Origin: Chrysemys picta bellii
Taxonomy: Eukaryota; Chordata; Testudines; Emydidae
Reading direction: 5' to 3'
Assembly (NCBI RefSeq): GCF_011386835.1
Contig: NC_088793.1
Span: 100,297,329 to 100,361,328 of the forward strand
Length of the DNA stretch: 64,000 nucleotides
In this document: piece after piece, positions 10,125 through 20,780 of the stretch
Layout of the letters: each line of letters begins with the position of its first letter
How positions within the stretch are numbered: position 1 is the first letter of the stretch
Notes under the pieces: generated by a model
The model's database searches: none
What the model was told of the DNA's origin: nothing
The model's input: only the letters and a program-made list of their open reading frames with translations
Translations under genes and position numbers: made by a program

Positions 10125-10331
10125 TCAGTCAGGGAGTGGGACATCTCTATTGTGTCCCGGAGAGTCTCCTCTATGTACCTCTGTCTTTCTTAGCTCCTCC
10201 AGTTCAACCATTCTGGCTTTAAGAGCCCATACTGTGTCTCTGAAGGTCATGAGCTGCTTACTCTGCATGCACACATATGCCATGAAATGGTACATGCTGA
10301 ATTCAGTGCAATAAACCGGATAACTCCCCAC
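10125..10331 (-). pseudogene. CR1 ORF1-like coiled-coil remnant
   Basis: The minus-strand frame contains ALKARMVELEELRKTEVH, a Leu/Glu/Lys-rich heptad pattern like that in CR1 ORF1 proteins, upstream of the ORF2 start. The Penelope insertion separates it from ORF2. Assignment rests on position, orientation and the coiled-coil character, so it is moderate. Confidence 0.55.
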
Positions 10332-10981
10332 TCTGCTGCTGGATTTCTGCTTGCATTATTTTTACTCTTGCATGCTTTGTTGTTTGGTTTTTGCCTTGTG
10401 TGTTTTATTTTGCTTTGGGGGTGGGGGGGGGGGGGCTATTGATTTATGTTGAGAGGATGTTTGTTCTGTGTATTCATTCTCCCTCTCTGTCTCTGTTCTC
10501 TCTATGGTTCTTTTCTAGAGGACTTTTCTGGTGCCCTTCTAGTAGTTAGGTACGTCCCTTGGCCTCCTCCCCCGCCACTGGACTCTCACTGCAGCCAAAC
10601 TCCCCCTACCTTGGTATCTCACTGTCTTATGCTCTATCACTCTGTCACAGGGCTCTCTCTACTTGAGAGCTGGACCTGAAAGGAATGCTGCTCACACACT
10701 CTCTAAACTCCCCCACAAAAAACTGCCTTTTGCTAGCTTCTCTGGTCACTTTGGAGCTGGCTTTTTCAACTCCACTTCTCCCTGAGTTAGCCTGCCCCCT
10801 GGTCAAGGGATGTTAAAGGGGTTATGTATGGATCAAGGTATAGCAGGCTAGTGCCTAGTCAGTAAGCTCTCAGCCTAGCCTAGCTGACAGCTTAGTTCAG
10901 CACGCTGCCTCCAAAACAGACCACAGTATAAAGCAGAAACACAGCATGAAAGCAAGCGCACACACAAAAAAACCTAACAGG

Positions 10982-11204
10982 CAGGGGCAGCTCCAGGCAC
11001 TAGCGCACCAAGCGCGTGCCGGGGGCGGCCTGCCGGTCGCTGTTGGGGCGGCAGTCAGGCGGCCTTCAGTGGCGTGCCTGCAGGAGGTCCGCCGGTCCCG
11101 CGGTTTTGGCGGCAGGTACGCCGAAGCCGTGGGACCGGCAGATTACTTGCAGAAACGCCACCATATCCACGTGATTGGGGTGGCAAAAAACAGAGCCGCC
11201 CCTG
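10982..11204. mobile_element. hAT-type element, 223 bp
   Basis: The ends CAGGGGCAGCTCC and CAGAGCCGCCCCTG are imperfect inverted repeats. The 8-bp flanks CTAACAGG (10974-10981) and CTAACAAG (11205-11212) match at 7 of 8 positions. The interior is GC-rich with short palindromic parts. It lies in the presumed CR1 5' region. The 181-bp element at 32751-32931 has related ends. Confidence 0.85.
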
Positions 11205-11340
11205 CTAACAAGCAAACATGCACACAAACTCACCCCAGGATCATGTAGTGTCTCCTCTTTCACCTGGATAATTTCCTTGCAAAACTCCTGTTTGCTGCTC
11301 ACAACATGTTACTCTGGGGCAGGGTAGGAATCACAGCTGC

Positions 11341-12356
11341 ATGACATGTTCCAGTACCATTCTAACAGAAGCTACAGGTTTTGTTTTGGGGGGGGTGGAG
11401 AGTGGAGAGGGCAAGGGGGGAGAAGAAAGAAGGGTTAAGCTACAACCTGCAAGAAGACAGTCCTTTGGTCATTTCCCCTTTGCCCCTCAGCAAAGGACTC
11501 TTGATAGTGATGCCTACATTTTCTCATTAAACTGTAGCTTAATTTGAAAATCTGAAACAATTTACAGTGCAACTTCTTGGCAAACAGAAGATGTCTGCAA
11601 TGAGATTTTTAATAAAGAGGGGCACCTTGGAGACCAAATGGAAAGAGATACAAGGATTTCTTAAATTCGGTTACTCATGTGCTGAAATAACTCTGAAGAA
11701 AGCCAAAAGCCAACCAGATTAATGTTATTCATTCTCCCCCACCCTCTCTCCCCCTTGCCAAGTTTGATTGTAGTCTAGCAGCACGTGTTGTACTTTTCAG
11801 GATGTATAACAATCAGTGAGAAATTTAAGTCCATCATAAAATCTCAGTTCAAGCTTAATCCCCATTGCTCTTAAAAGCCTACAACTTCCAGAAACGAAAA
11901 GCATTAAATATATTCATGCAATTACAAATAATCCACCATAAATTAGCAAAATTATTCAGATAAATCCATACAACTCTCAAGTGCTGTCCTGGTGCACTAC
12001 TGATATGTTTCTATAGCAACGAGTTCCTGGCTAGCTGTAGCCAATTAAGAAGATGCACCTAAGTCATGGAGCACTCATCTGCCGTGACTTTCAGTCTGAG
12101 TAAATTGACTTTGAAGTCAGCAGGTTACTAGACTGCACACTGATTTATTCTTCATGTCTTTCTTCGTTTCAGCTTTTTTATCCGTTCACAAATCCAAGAC
12201 AAAAGGTGGAGTCAAGCGCATATCAATTACATCTGTACTTAAATAGGACAAGTTTTCAAAGACCCTAGTAAACTAAGGCACAATCAGGCAAAGCACCTAA
12301 GCACATACATAACTATAATCATGTGCTGAAGTACTTTGCTCAATCAAGATGTAAAT
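11341..12356. other. No recognised gene
   Basis: AT-rich unique-looking sequence. No domain or repeat family was recognised. Confidence 0.55.
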
Positions 12357-12498
12357 TAGTGATACTCAGACTGAGGCTTGCAAGCTGCAAGTGGCTTTTC
12401 AATGTCTCCTGCAGCTCTTTGCAGCACATGGTATCAAAACACTGATTTAATTATTAACCAAAGTTATTAACCAATCAGGATGCTTTTACTATGTTATT

Positions 12499-13112
12499 TA
12501 GGGTTACCATAAGTCTGTTTTTTCCCCGGACATGTCCGGCTTTTTGGTAATCAAACCGTCTGGGGGGAATTGCCAAAAAGCCGAACATGTCCGGGAAAAT
12601 ACCGGCCGGACACTTCCCCTCCTGCGGCTGCTCTGCTCCTCCCGACTCTTCGGCTCTGTTTAAGAGCCGAGCTGCCTGAGCGCCACCGGCTTCGGGCAGC
12701 CCCCTTGCCTCCGGACCCCAGCTGCCGGCCAGGCACTTCCCCTCCCGGGCTCCAGCTGCTCTGCTCCGGCCGCGCAGGGTTCGGAGGCATGGGGGCTGCC
12801 CGAAGCCGGTAGCGCTACCGGCTTCACGATCTGCCGGGGCAGCCTCCAGAACCTGCGCCCCCGGCTGGGCGCTTACCCTCCCGGGCTCCAGCTGCGCTGG
12901 GGAACCGCCGGCCAGGGGCACAGGGTCTGGGGGCTGCCCGGCAAACTGTGAAGCCGGTAGCGCTTGGGCAGCCCTTTTCGCGTGGCTGGGAGGGAGGAGG
13001 GGGAGTTGGGGCGGGGAAGGGGCGGAGTTGGGGTGAGGAAGGGGGTGGGGAATGGGCAGGGCTAGGGCCCCGTGGAGTGTCTTTTTTTTATTTTTTAAAT
13101 ATGCTAACCCTA
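12499..13112. mobile_element. GC-rich hAT element nested in another hAT, 614 bp
   Basis: The ends are TAGGGTTACCATA and TATGCTAACCCTA (12 of 13 match as inverted repeats). The 8-bp flank ATGTTATT is perfect on both sides (12491-12498, 13113-13120). Near the left end, GGACATGTCCGGC..TTTTTGG and its complement form a hairpin (about 12527-12594). Inside are three imperfect repeats of about 120-135 bp beginning with the CACTTCCCCTCC-like motif at about 12605, 12727 and 12863. No transposase is encoded. Confidence 0.93.
12802..12825. repeat. Perfect 24-bp palindrome
   Basis: The half-site GAAGCCGGTAGC is followed directly by its exact reverse complement, with no spacer. It lies in the GC-rich interior of the inner hAT element. 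A third partial copy of the motif, GAAGCCGGTAGCGCTT, occurs near 12950-12966. Confidence 0.95.
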
Positions 13113-13315
13113 ATGTTATTAAATACATGTAGCTGATAAAATAATACTTGGTCACTCATTTTGCTGTGAGAATATAAATATTTCCCGTCATTCTGTTTAA
13201 ATATGAATATATAGTAGTATAGCAAATGAAACAATGAATTCACACTACTGTGGCTCTTTTGGGTAATGTTGTTTGCTAATTTGGCTCCTGAATCACAGAG
13301 GTCTGAGTTTCACTG

Positions 13316-14197
13316 ACATTGAGTAACTCAGGAAACAAGTTGACCTTTCTCACTTATCTTTCTCATACTCCCAAACCATCCATAAGAAAAATCCTTTATC
13401 TGTCCATAATATCACACACTTACAAGAGTAAACACTGGCAGAATAAAGCTATGTCTATTGTACCTTTGAATTGAAGTCATCGTGTGCTGCATAATACATA
13501 GATACATTTTAGGGAAATACAAGAATGTAAAACTGTACTTCCTTGTCTCATCTCCTGATTTTCGTTTCCAAATTGTATCCTCCACTCTAAAGGTCTTTCC
13601 AGCCTCATATTTCCTATGCAAGTTGCCAATTGTGATATTTTCTGCATAAATTATATATTATACACATTATGACTATATTTTGTTACCATTTCTTTAAGGC
13701 AATAGTTTAATGTTGGAATTCTTTATTACACACACAAAACCTTTCAGCTGTCCATTATGAACTGGATCTCCTATACTGATATATTGCATTTAAGAGAAAT
13801 TGTGAAAATCAGGTCAGTTTTCTCCCCCTCCCCTCCCCCCCCCCCCCCAAGTAAAATGAGTTGAAGCAGTGGCAATGGAACTACCTGTATGCAAACTTAA
13901 GGCCAGACTGGCTCTTCCTGGGTGCCTGTGCAGGGACGTAAGGTGCCCCTCACCTCCCTTTGCACCAGTTCTACCTATTACCATAGTTAACAGTGTGGAA
14001 GAAAAAGCCACTTCCATGGGGGTTCTATATATCCCCCGCACCTGCAGTAGACAGGAAATTAGTGGACTCTGGCCCCACCTTTGCACCATACAAGGGAGCC
14101 AGCACAGCCGTGCTCTGGATGTATGATCTGCTAGGTATCAAGGTCCTTTCTCCTAGCTCCTCCCACCCACAAAGGCAGATTGTGACAGTCTGTTACC
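13316..14197. other. No recognised gene; C14 run
   Basis: AT-rich sequence with a C-rich tract ending in 14 C residues (13835-13848). Small open frames on both strands near 13.8-14.1 kb show no recognisable domain. Confidence 0.55.
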
Positions 14198-14205
14198 ACA
14201 TATAG

Positions 14206-14977
14206 CAGAGGTGGGCAAACTACAGCCCACGGGACCCTCCTGCCCAGCCCCATAGCTCCTGGCCCAGGATGCTAGCCCCCAGCCCCTCCCCTGCTGTTCC
14301 TCCTCCCCCCACAGCCTCAGCTCACTGCGCCGCTGGTGCAATGCTCTGGGCGGTGGGGCTGCGAGCTCTTGCTGGGCAATGCAGTTGCAGAGCTGCAGCC
14401 TGACCTGGTACTGTGTACTGTGCGGTGGCATGACTGGCTCCTGCCCGGCAGCATGACTGCCTTATCCTAGTGCTCTGGGCGGTGCAGCTGTAGCGCCACC
14501 TGCCACCGGTGCTCCAGGCAGCACGGTAAGGGGGCAGGGGAGTTCGGGGTGGTGGGTCAGGGGGCAGGGAATGGGGGGTTGAATGGGGGCAGGAGTCCCA
14601 GGGGGCAGTCAGGAAGGAGAGGGAGAATTGGATGGGGCGGCGGGGGGCAGTCAGGGGCAGGGGTTCCGGCGGCGGTCAGGGAGAAGGGGTAGTTGGATGG
14701 GGCAGGAGTCCCGGGGGGGCAATCAGGAATGAGAGGAGGGGTTGGATGGGGCAGCGGAGGGCAGTCAGGGGCAGGGGGTGGTCAGAGGACAGGGAGGGTT
14801 GGATAAGGCAGAAGTGCCGGGGAGGCCATCAGGGAGCAAGAAGCAGAGGGAGTCAGATGGGGTCAGGGGCCGGGCCATACCTGGCTGTTTGGGGAAGCAC
14901 AGCCTCCCCTAACCAGCCCTCCATACAATTTTGGAAATCTGATGTGGCCCTCAGGCCAAAAAGTTTGTCCGCCCCTT
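14206..14977. mobile_element. hAT-type element, GC-rich, 772 bp
   Basis: It starts CAGAGGTGGGCAAACT and ends AAGTTTGTCCGCCCCTT, matching the element at 28477-29051 in the reverse direction. The flanks ACATATAG (14198-14205) and CCATATAC (14978-14985) agree at 6 of 8 positions, suggesting an older TSD. About 14525-14870 is a degenerate G-rich tandem array with the recurring unit GGATGGGGCAG..GGGGGCAGTCAGG. Confidence 0.8.
14525..14870 (+). repeat. Degenerate G-rich tandem array in hAT element
   Basis: Units of roughly 45-75 bp containing GGCAGTCAGGGGCAGGGG and TTGGATGGGGC recur several times with indels. The G tracts are dense enough for possible quadruplex formation. Confidence 0.8.
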
Positions 14978-14985
14978 CCATATAC

Positions 14986-17900
14986 ACACACACCTTGTGG
15001 CAAAGCCACAACTGACCCCTTAGAATCAGTACAGCAACAGTTCCAAAACACAGCAAAACTCTTTATGATCATAAATGCTGGGAAAATTTTGCACACACCG
15101 CAACTTCTACCTTTACCAAAAGTACAATGGCTATCATTCATTAACCCAATGAAGGATAGGTTTCCTGCAAACTTTTAAAGAGTAACAGTAGCAGGATTGC
15201 ACTCTTCCTGCTAGGAATTTATCTGCATTGAATGGTGCAACCCACTGCCTTCAAATACATGGAGTCAGGGACTGAAACATCAGTTCACCTACACCAAGTA
15301 AGATGCTTTCCCAGATGAGTGACAGCAACTTCTGTTGAATCCAAGCTTTAATTTTTTAAAAAAGTTAGATTTCTAGTTTTTATGATAGATTGTGACAGTC
15401 AGTTAAAGATATGTCAGTTAAATATTCATGTTTGGAAAGTTAATACTTTCTGTGTAAGGGTGCAGAGAGCTTATGTCACTACTTTGCTAAACTGCAGCAG
15501 AGTAAAAGTGGCGTGTCTTATTTTTCCACTGTTGCCACGGAGATCCATATGAGCACACATGAAAATGACAACTACCAGGTCAGGTTCACAGTTATACTGT
15601 GTAGAGGAGCGGGAAGGTTGGGGGTGGAGAAGTATGACCAGCAACAGGTTCAGAGGGCTACAAGATAGTCGTGGTTTTGTTTTTTGTTTTGTTTTTATGG
15701 GGGGAAGGGGAGGGAGAGAGTAGGAAGAACAACAGTGACATCTCCATCAAACTGCACACACATGCATGCACACAGCTAAAGGATGATCCAAGATAAAGAA
15801 TATTTTTTCCATTCCTGCAACCCACAAAGGGTCGAGAAAAGTGGGTTCAAATTTAAACCAGAAACTTACTAATCAGAGGCTGCTACTCAAAATGAAGCCT
15901 CTAAAGAAGGGACAGCACTTTTGGGAGGAATTCCAGGACCATCCCCTTTCCCAGCAGCTACAGTGGAGGGCTGATTTCTCATAAATGCAGTGGACCTGGA
16001 CAGTAGGACTCCCATCTTTTCTATCAGTTGACGACCAATACTTTTAAAACCTCTGGCTACTGGGTCTGATAACATTTCCAAGCTCCATGTGAATAGGTGG
16101 GATATGTAGCCAGTCTTGCTCATATACAATTGTTAGGATAAAATGCAGGGAAGTATGTATTCTATTGAACAATTTTGGAGGGAGATGCAAGAAGAGAAGA
16201 TACAAGACAAGAGGTTGTGAACATCATGTAGAGAAATAAAGGAAAACAGGAAACAGACAATGAAGACAAAACAGGAAGAGCAAGGCCATGACCACGATCT
16301 GTGTAAGAAAGATTGTAATTAAGCCAAAAAGGGAGACAAAGGTAACAGGAAAGGTGATAAAAGCAAGAGGAGCAAGTTACATTAACATTTTATTAGATAG
16401 AAAGTTGGTGTTACAATTAATATTGTGCATAAAAACACACAAAATTTTTATTCCTTTAAATTTTAGGGGAATAGCTTTGGGAGGTATGGCCATGCAGATA
16501 TTTCAGTCTGGCTATTAGGGATTAGTCCTTGTGTCAGTATGCATCCAGTAAATTGTTCAAGTCCTGAATCCAGCATCGTTCACAGGCACTGAAAGAAAAA
16601 TCTTTAAATATTTAAAATGAATATTTTTAATTAACATGCCTGGTACAGACATTGCAACATGACTGCATAAAATACCTTAAACAGCTCACAAAAGCCAAAT
16701 CTCTGTAATCCCTAAAGAACACATTTCAAAATGCAGAATTGTAACTGAGGGCCTGAAACAGCTTACCTAGATAATCTAATGCTTCACATTTTATGCAATA
16801 CAAGCTAAATTTGTTTCAATGCTTCTTGATATTTATTAAATTAACCTCATGCAAGAATTTTATAATATTGGAGTGGAGACAAAACTGACTAGAGTATCTC
16901 TGCCACTTGCACGTGTAGTCAAACCCTCAAGGTTTTTTTTACTTGTGAACTTTCGACTAAGATTATCTAATGGATTGATGCCCTGAAGAGAAATATTTCA
17001 ATAAATATTTGAGTTATCATGCTCCAAAACACTAAATGAATTTATCCAAGGATTTACAGTAGTTGATTTTGTTTTGCTTTTTATATATGTTCACATATCC
17101 TCCTGCTCAGCAGTTTTCAAGTTTAGCTCAGAATAACCAAGATTAGATTCCCAGTATTTCTGAGTTTTGGTTTCATCTTCAACTGTAAACTAGCACTCTG
17201 GTTGTTGGCTAACTGATTAACTCTAATATCTCTGTATTTCAAAAGGCAATCAGTAATTGTTTCCTTGGAATCAATTTTTTTTTTAACTGAACATATATGT
17301 CAGTGGATAACTACAGAATATCCAGCACAGCAAAATTTCCATTTATTTTAAACCAAGATGCAATTATTCTCTCCACTTGGGGGCAGGGAAGGGGTGAGGA
17401 AAGCAGTTCATTTTCTAGGATTATTTTTTTAACTTTTTTTTGGTAGATGTTAGATTATTTTCCTTCTATTTGAAATTGAGAAGAGGAACAAGGGAATGAG
17501 GAGTTTTTTCTTTTTGCATTCCTTCATTTTCCCTTCACTAGATCCTCCACCAAAAAGACTGAGAAAGACTGACAAAATGTCCACAACAGGCTACGTAAAA
17601 TAGGAATATTGAGCAGCGATTGTACATGCAGAAATTAGGACATAACATTAAAATTCAAGATCGTAAATGTAATCTAGGAAATAGAACAATTCCCAGCACT
17701 CAAAAGCTATGATATCATTTTTAAAAGTTTATTCTCATGAGAGGCTGAATGAACATTTGCCCGTTGAACAAGCCAAGTTTAATTAATAAATACTTGTATT
17801 ATGTCAGCTAACATCTGAGGTCAAGTTTAAGAGACTCTGCTAGCTAATCATACAGCTCACTAAAAATATGCATACATGAACTGCATCCGGTCAAGAAAGA

Positions 17901-18324
17901 ATCCTCTGTGCTGTTAAGTTCATCACATGAGCAACAACATGGTCAGCAACTGACTCCCTGCAACTTCATTAAGATGTCCTGCCCATAATTTCACACAAAC
18001 ACTTCAACATTAATGGTCAAAAATTAATATGCAGACAGCCATATTTTTCAGGTATACAAGATCTCAAGTGCAACATTTCTTATACCAATTACAATAGTAC
18101 TTCTTTGGTTCCCTTAAAGGCAACAACAATTCTGATGAAGATAGTCTAGACATCTATTTAAAAAAAATCCAAGCATTAAGACACAAATTTAAGATTAAAA
18201 CAAGCATCTTCAGTAAGAAAACAAAAGAAAAGGTGTAAGGTATGCCTTTTTTTAAAAAAAAAATACATGCTGGAATACAATACAGCACAGTTGACTTTTT
18301 AAAACTTGAAAAAAATCTCAAATA
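14986..18324. other. No recognised gene
   Basis: AT-rich, mostly unique-looking DNA over 3.3 kb. No protein domain, RNA gene or familiar repeat was recognised on either strand. Confidence 0.5.
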
Positions 18325-18329
18325 TTTGC

Positions 18330-19179
18330 TGTGATAAATGAAAGGGGGGGGGGCATCTCCCTTTTATGGACAGCCAGCCAGCCAGCTGTAAATCCCTCAT
18401 AGTAACTGTTCTCCGCTTGCTTTACCTGAAAAGGGTTAAAAAGCCTCCCTGCATATATACATATACATATACACACACACACAGAGCGTGGGCACCTGAC
18501 CAAAAGAGCCAATCGGAGGGCTAAAACTTTTTAAAATTGGGGAAAAAAACCTTCCCTTTGTTGTCTGTTCTCTCTGGGCTGCAGGGACATGGAACATCAA
18601 TGCTATAAGCAGGAATGCTGTGTAAGGTTTGAACCAAGTATGAAAAATTATCTTCCATATCTAGAAGGAATCACTGGGACAGGGAATGTTTAGATAGACG
18701 CGATCAGGTTTATTTCGGCTTGTGGATCTCCTCTGGGCTAACCCCAGATGCTTTTGTTTCCTTGTAACCTTTAAGCTGTCCCCCAAGAAAATTATTTTGG
18801 GTGCTTAATTTTTGGAATTGCTCCTTTAAAATCTAGCTAAAGCCTAAGTTCCAGATGTATTTTCTTCTTTTTGTTTTTAATATAAATTTACCTTTTTAAA
18901 GAACAGAATTGGATTTTTGGTGTCCTAGGAGATTTGTGCATATGTTGTTTAACTAGCTGGTGGCAACAGCTAATTTCCTTGGTTTTCTCTCTCAGTTCTT
19001 CCCTGGAGGGGGGTGAAAGGGCTTGAGGGTACCAAGGGCATTACCAAGCCAAGGTCAGAGAAAGCTGTAACCTTGGGAGTGTAATAAAAGCCTGGAGTGG
19101 CCAGGATTAATTTTTAAAATCCTTGTGGGCCCCCCACCTTCTGCATTCAAAGGGCCAGAGTGGGGATTCAGCCTTGACA
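18330..19179 (+). mobile_element. Solo LTR with 5-bp TSD
   Basis: It begins TGTGATAAATG and ends CCTTGACA, flanked by TTTGC on both sides (18325-18329 and 19180-19184). It is 850 bp. Inside are a promoter-like GGGTTAAAAAG near 18435, and AATAAA at 19083-19088 as a likely polyadenylation signal. No internal retroviral genes adjoin it. The LTR at 24542-25381 has the same layout, shares short blocks such as TTACCTG..AAAGGGTTAA and GGCACCTGACCA, and also has a 5-bp TSD. Confidence 0.85.
18453..18483 (+). repeat. (AT/AC) microsatellite in LTR
   Basis: Short TATACA and CA repeats within the solo LTR. Confidence 0.85.
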
Positions 19180-19184
19180 TTTGC

Positions 19185-19588
19185 ATAAAAAGGCAAATAA
19201 ATTTTTAATTTCTGAGATTTTTTAGGACATTTAAACAAAGGCAGTACAATTTTAGTGTCCAAAATAGGATAGCCTAATCAAAATACTTGTGAAAAATCTT
19301 CAGATTGAAAAACTTAACTGAAATTCTCATCTTCAGAAGGGGCTATAATTTTATCAATTTGTACTAGTCCATATTCAGATGTGCATTTACCAAATTTATT
19401 CTCTCCAATCACAATCCGGGAGCTAAAGATCCAAGAGGAGGATCTCTTATGGTACTTGCCTTTAAATCCTTTTCTTTAAATTATTTACACCAAATAGACA
19501 ACTGCAAATAAGGAAAAATTAAATCGAATAAAAAAGACTTTCTGAAAAGCAGTGTCAAGGTGCAACACTATAGTAGTAGGATTTTATG
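19185..19588. other. No recognised gene
   Basis: AT-rich sequence between the LTR and the long inverted repeat. Nothing recognised. Confidence 0.55.
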
Positions 19589-20780
19589 TTTGTATTTTAT
19601 ATAATTTAGAATACAAAAATAATGTAGCATGTATTGGTGTATAATTTAATTATATTTTTCCAGCCACTCTTTTTAAATAGCAAAAAGGAACGGCCTAATG
19701 GGCCATTGGTAAAGATGCATTAGCCAAAATGTGTGTTTGAGCTAATTTAAGGCAACAACAGACCTTTTAGGGTCACCACTTTATTTTAAAATGCTAAACC
19801 TACAACAAAGTAAAAAAATACAATAGTTTTTTGGTTGTTGTGATTTTTTTTTTGCATTGCAATTTAATCTTTTTGTTTAAATGTTGTGTGTAAGTTAATT
19901 TTGTTTTGCTTGGCTATTGGAATGTTGATGCGTTTTTATTTAAGCCGGGGTGGCCAACCTGTGGCTCCGGAGCCACATGCAGCTCTTCAGAAGTTAATAT
20001 GCGGCTCCTTGTATAGGCACCGACTCCGGGGCTGGAGCTACAGGCGCCAACTTTCTAATGTGCTGGGGGGTGCTCACTGCTCAACCCCTGACTGTTAACG
20101 GGCCCTGCCCCCACTCCACCCCTTCCCACCTCCTCCCCTGAGCCTGCCATGCCCTCGCTCCTCCCTCTTCCCCTCAGAGCCACGAAACAGCTGATTGGGA
20201 GGTGCGGAGAGGGAGGGTTAGGCACTGATGGGTGGGGCTGCCGGTGGGTGAGAGGGGGAGGAGAACTGATGTGGGGCTGCTGATGTATTACTGTGGCGCT
20301 TTGGCAATGTACATTGGTAAATTCTGGCTCCTTCTCAGGCTCAGGTTGGCCACCCCGGATTTAGGCTGTTATAATAGGAAGGGAGTAGGGTGAACATTTA
20401 GATTTTAATTTAGACATGTTTAGCAGAGTATAATTTATATTTATTTTTATTTTTATTAATAGTGGATTTAACAAAACTTATTGGATTACTCTTTTTAAAC
20501 ACACATTTCTTATTTATATACAAAACAATTATTGCTTTTTTTTAAAAAAACATATTTTAAAATGCTAAACCTACAACAAAGTGGTGACCCTAAAAGGTCT
20601 GTTACTGCCTTAAATTTAGGTCAAATTCTGGCTAATGCATCTTTACCAATGGCCCATTAGGCCATTCCTTTTTAGAATTTAAAAAGAGTGGCTGGAAAAA
20701 TATAATTAAATTATACACCAATACATTTAATACATGCTACATTATTATTTTTTATTTTAAATTATATAAAAAAAACAAAC
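19589..20780. repeat. Long inverted repeat with internal 29-bp direct repeat
   Basis: The left arm (about 19589-19783) and right arm (about 20577-20780) are reverse complements with few mismatches. Shared blocks include AATGGCCCATTAGGCC on the right arm against GGCCTAATGGGCCATT on the left. Just inside the arms, a perfect 29-bp sequence containing ATGCTAAACCTACAACAAAG is present in the same orientation at 19783-19811 and 20554-20582. The spacer of about 740 bp holds a hAT element (19945-20358). Confidence 0.9.
19945..20358. mobile_element. hAT-type element inside the inverted-repeat spacer
   Basis: The ends CCGGGGTGGCCAACCTG and CAGGTTGGCCACCCCGG are exact inverted repeats over 17 bp. The flanks ATTTAAG and ATTTAGG agree at 6 of 7 positions. 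The interior includes a GC-rich section at about 20015-20280 that may be a further insertion. No transposase is present. Confidence 0.85.

Larger units (their letters stand above)
3096..11335 (-). mobile_element. CR1 LINE, near full length, interrupted by nested insertions
   Basis: One CR1 copy reads on the minus strand, with its 5' end near 11.3 kb and its 3' side near 3.1 kb. CR1 sequence occupies about 3096-3877, 4908-4978, 6578-8036, 8164-8617, 10109-10981 and 11205-11335. Collinear pieces of ORF1 (10125-10331), the ORF2 start and endonuclease (7727-8391) and reverse transcriptase (6578-7278, 3525-3710) appear in the correct order. After subtracting insertions roughly 3.7 kb of CR1 remains, close to the usual length of about 4.5 kb. 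The typical 3'-terminal repeat of CR1 is not visible at 3.1 kb. Frameshifts and stops show that it is dead. The 10340-10981 and 11205-11335 parts are assigned to the CR1 5' region only by continuity, so that end is less certain. Confidence 0.75.
12357..13315. mobile_element. AT-rich hAT-like element split by a second hAT
   Basis: The ends AGTGATACTCAGACTG and, in reverse complement, AGTGAAACTCAGACCT form an imperfect inverted repeat. Removing the inner element (12499-13112 plus one TSD copy) leaves an AT-rich element of about 337 bp. No clear TSD was seen for the outer copy, suggesting that it is older. Confidence 0.65.

Noticed and set aside
12475..13155. 226-codon minus-strand open frame
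   Set aside because: It spans almost exactly the GC-rich inner hAT element (12499-13112) and reads low-complexity Ala/Pro/Gly-rich sequence.
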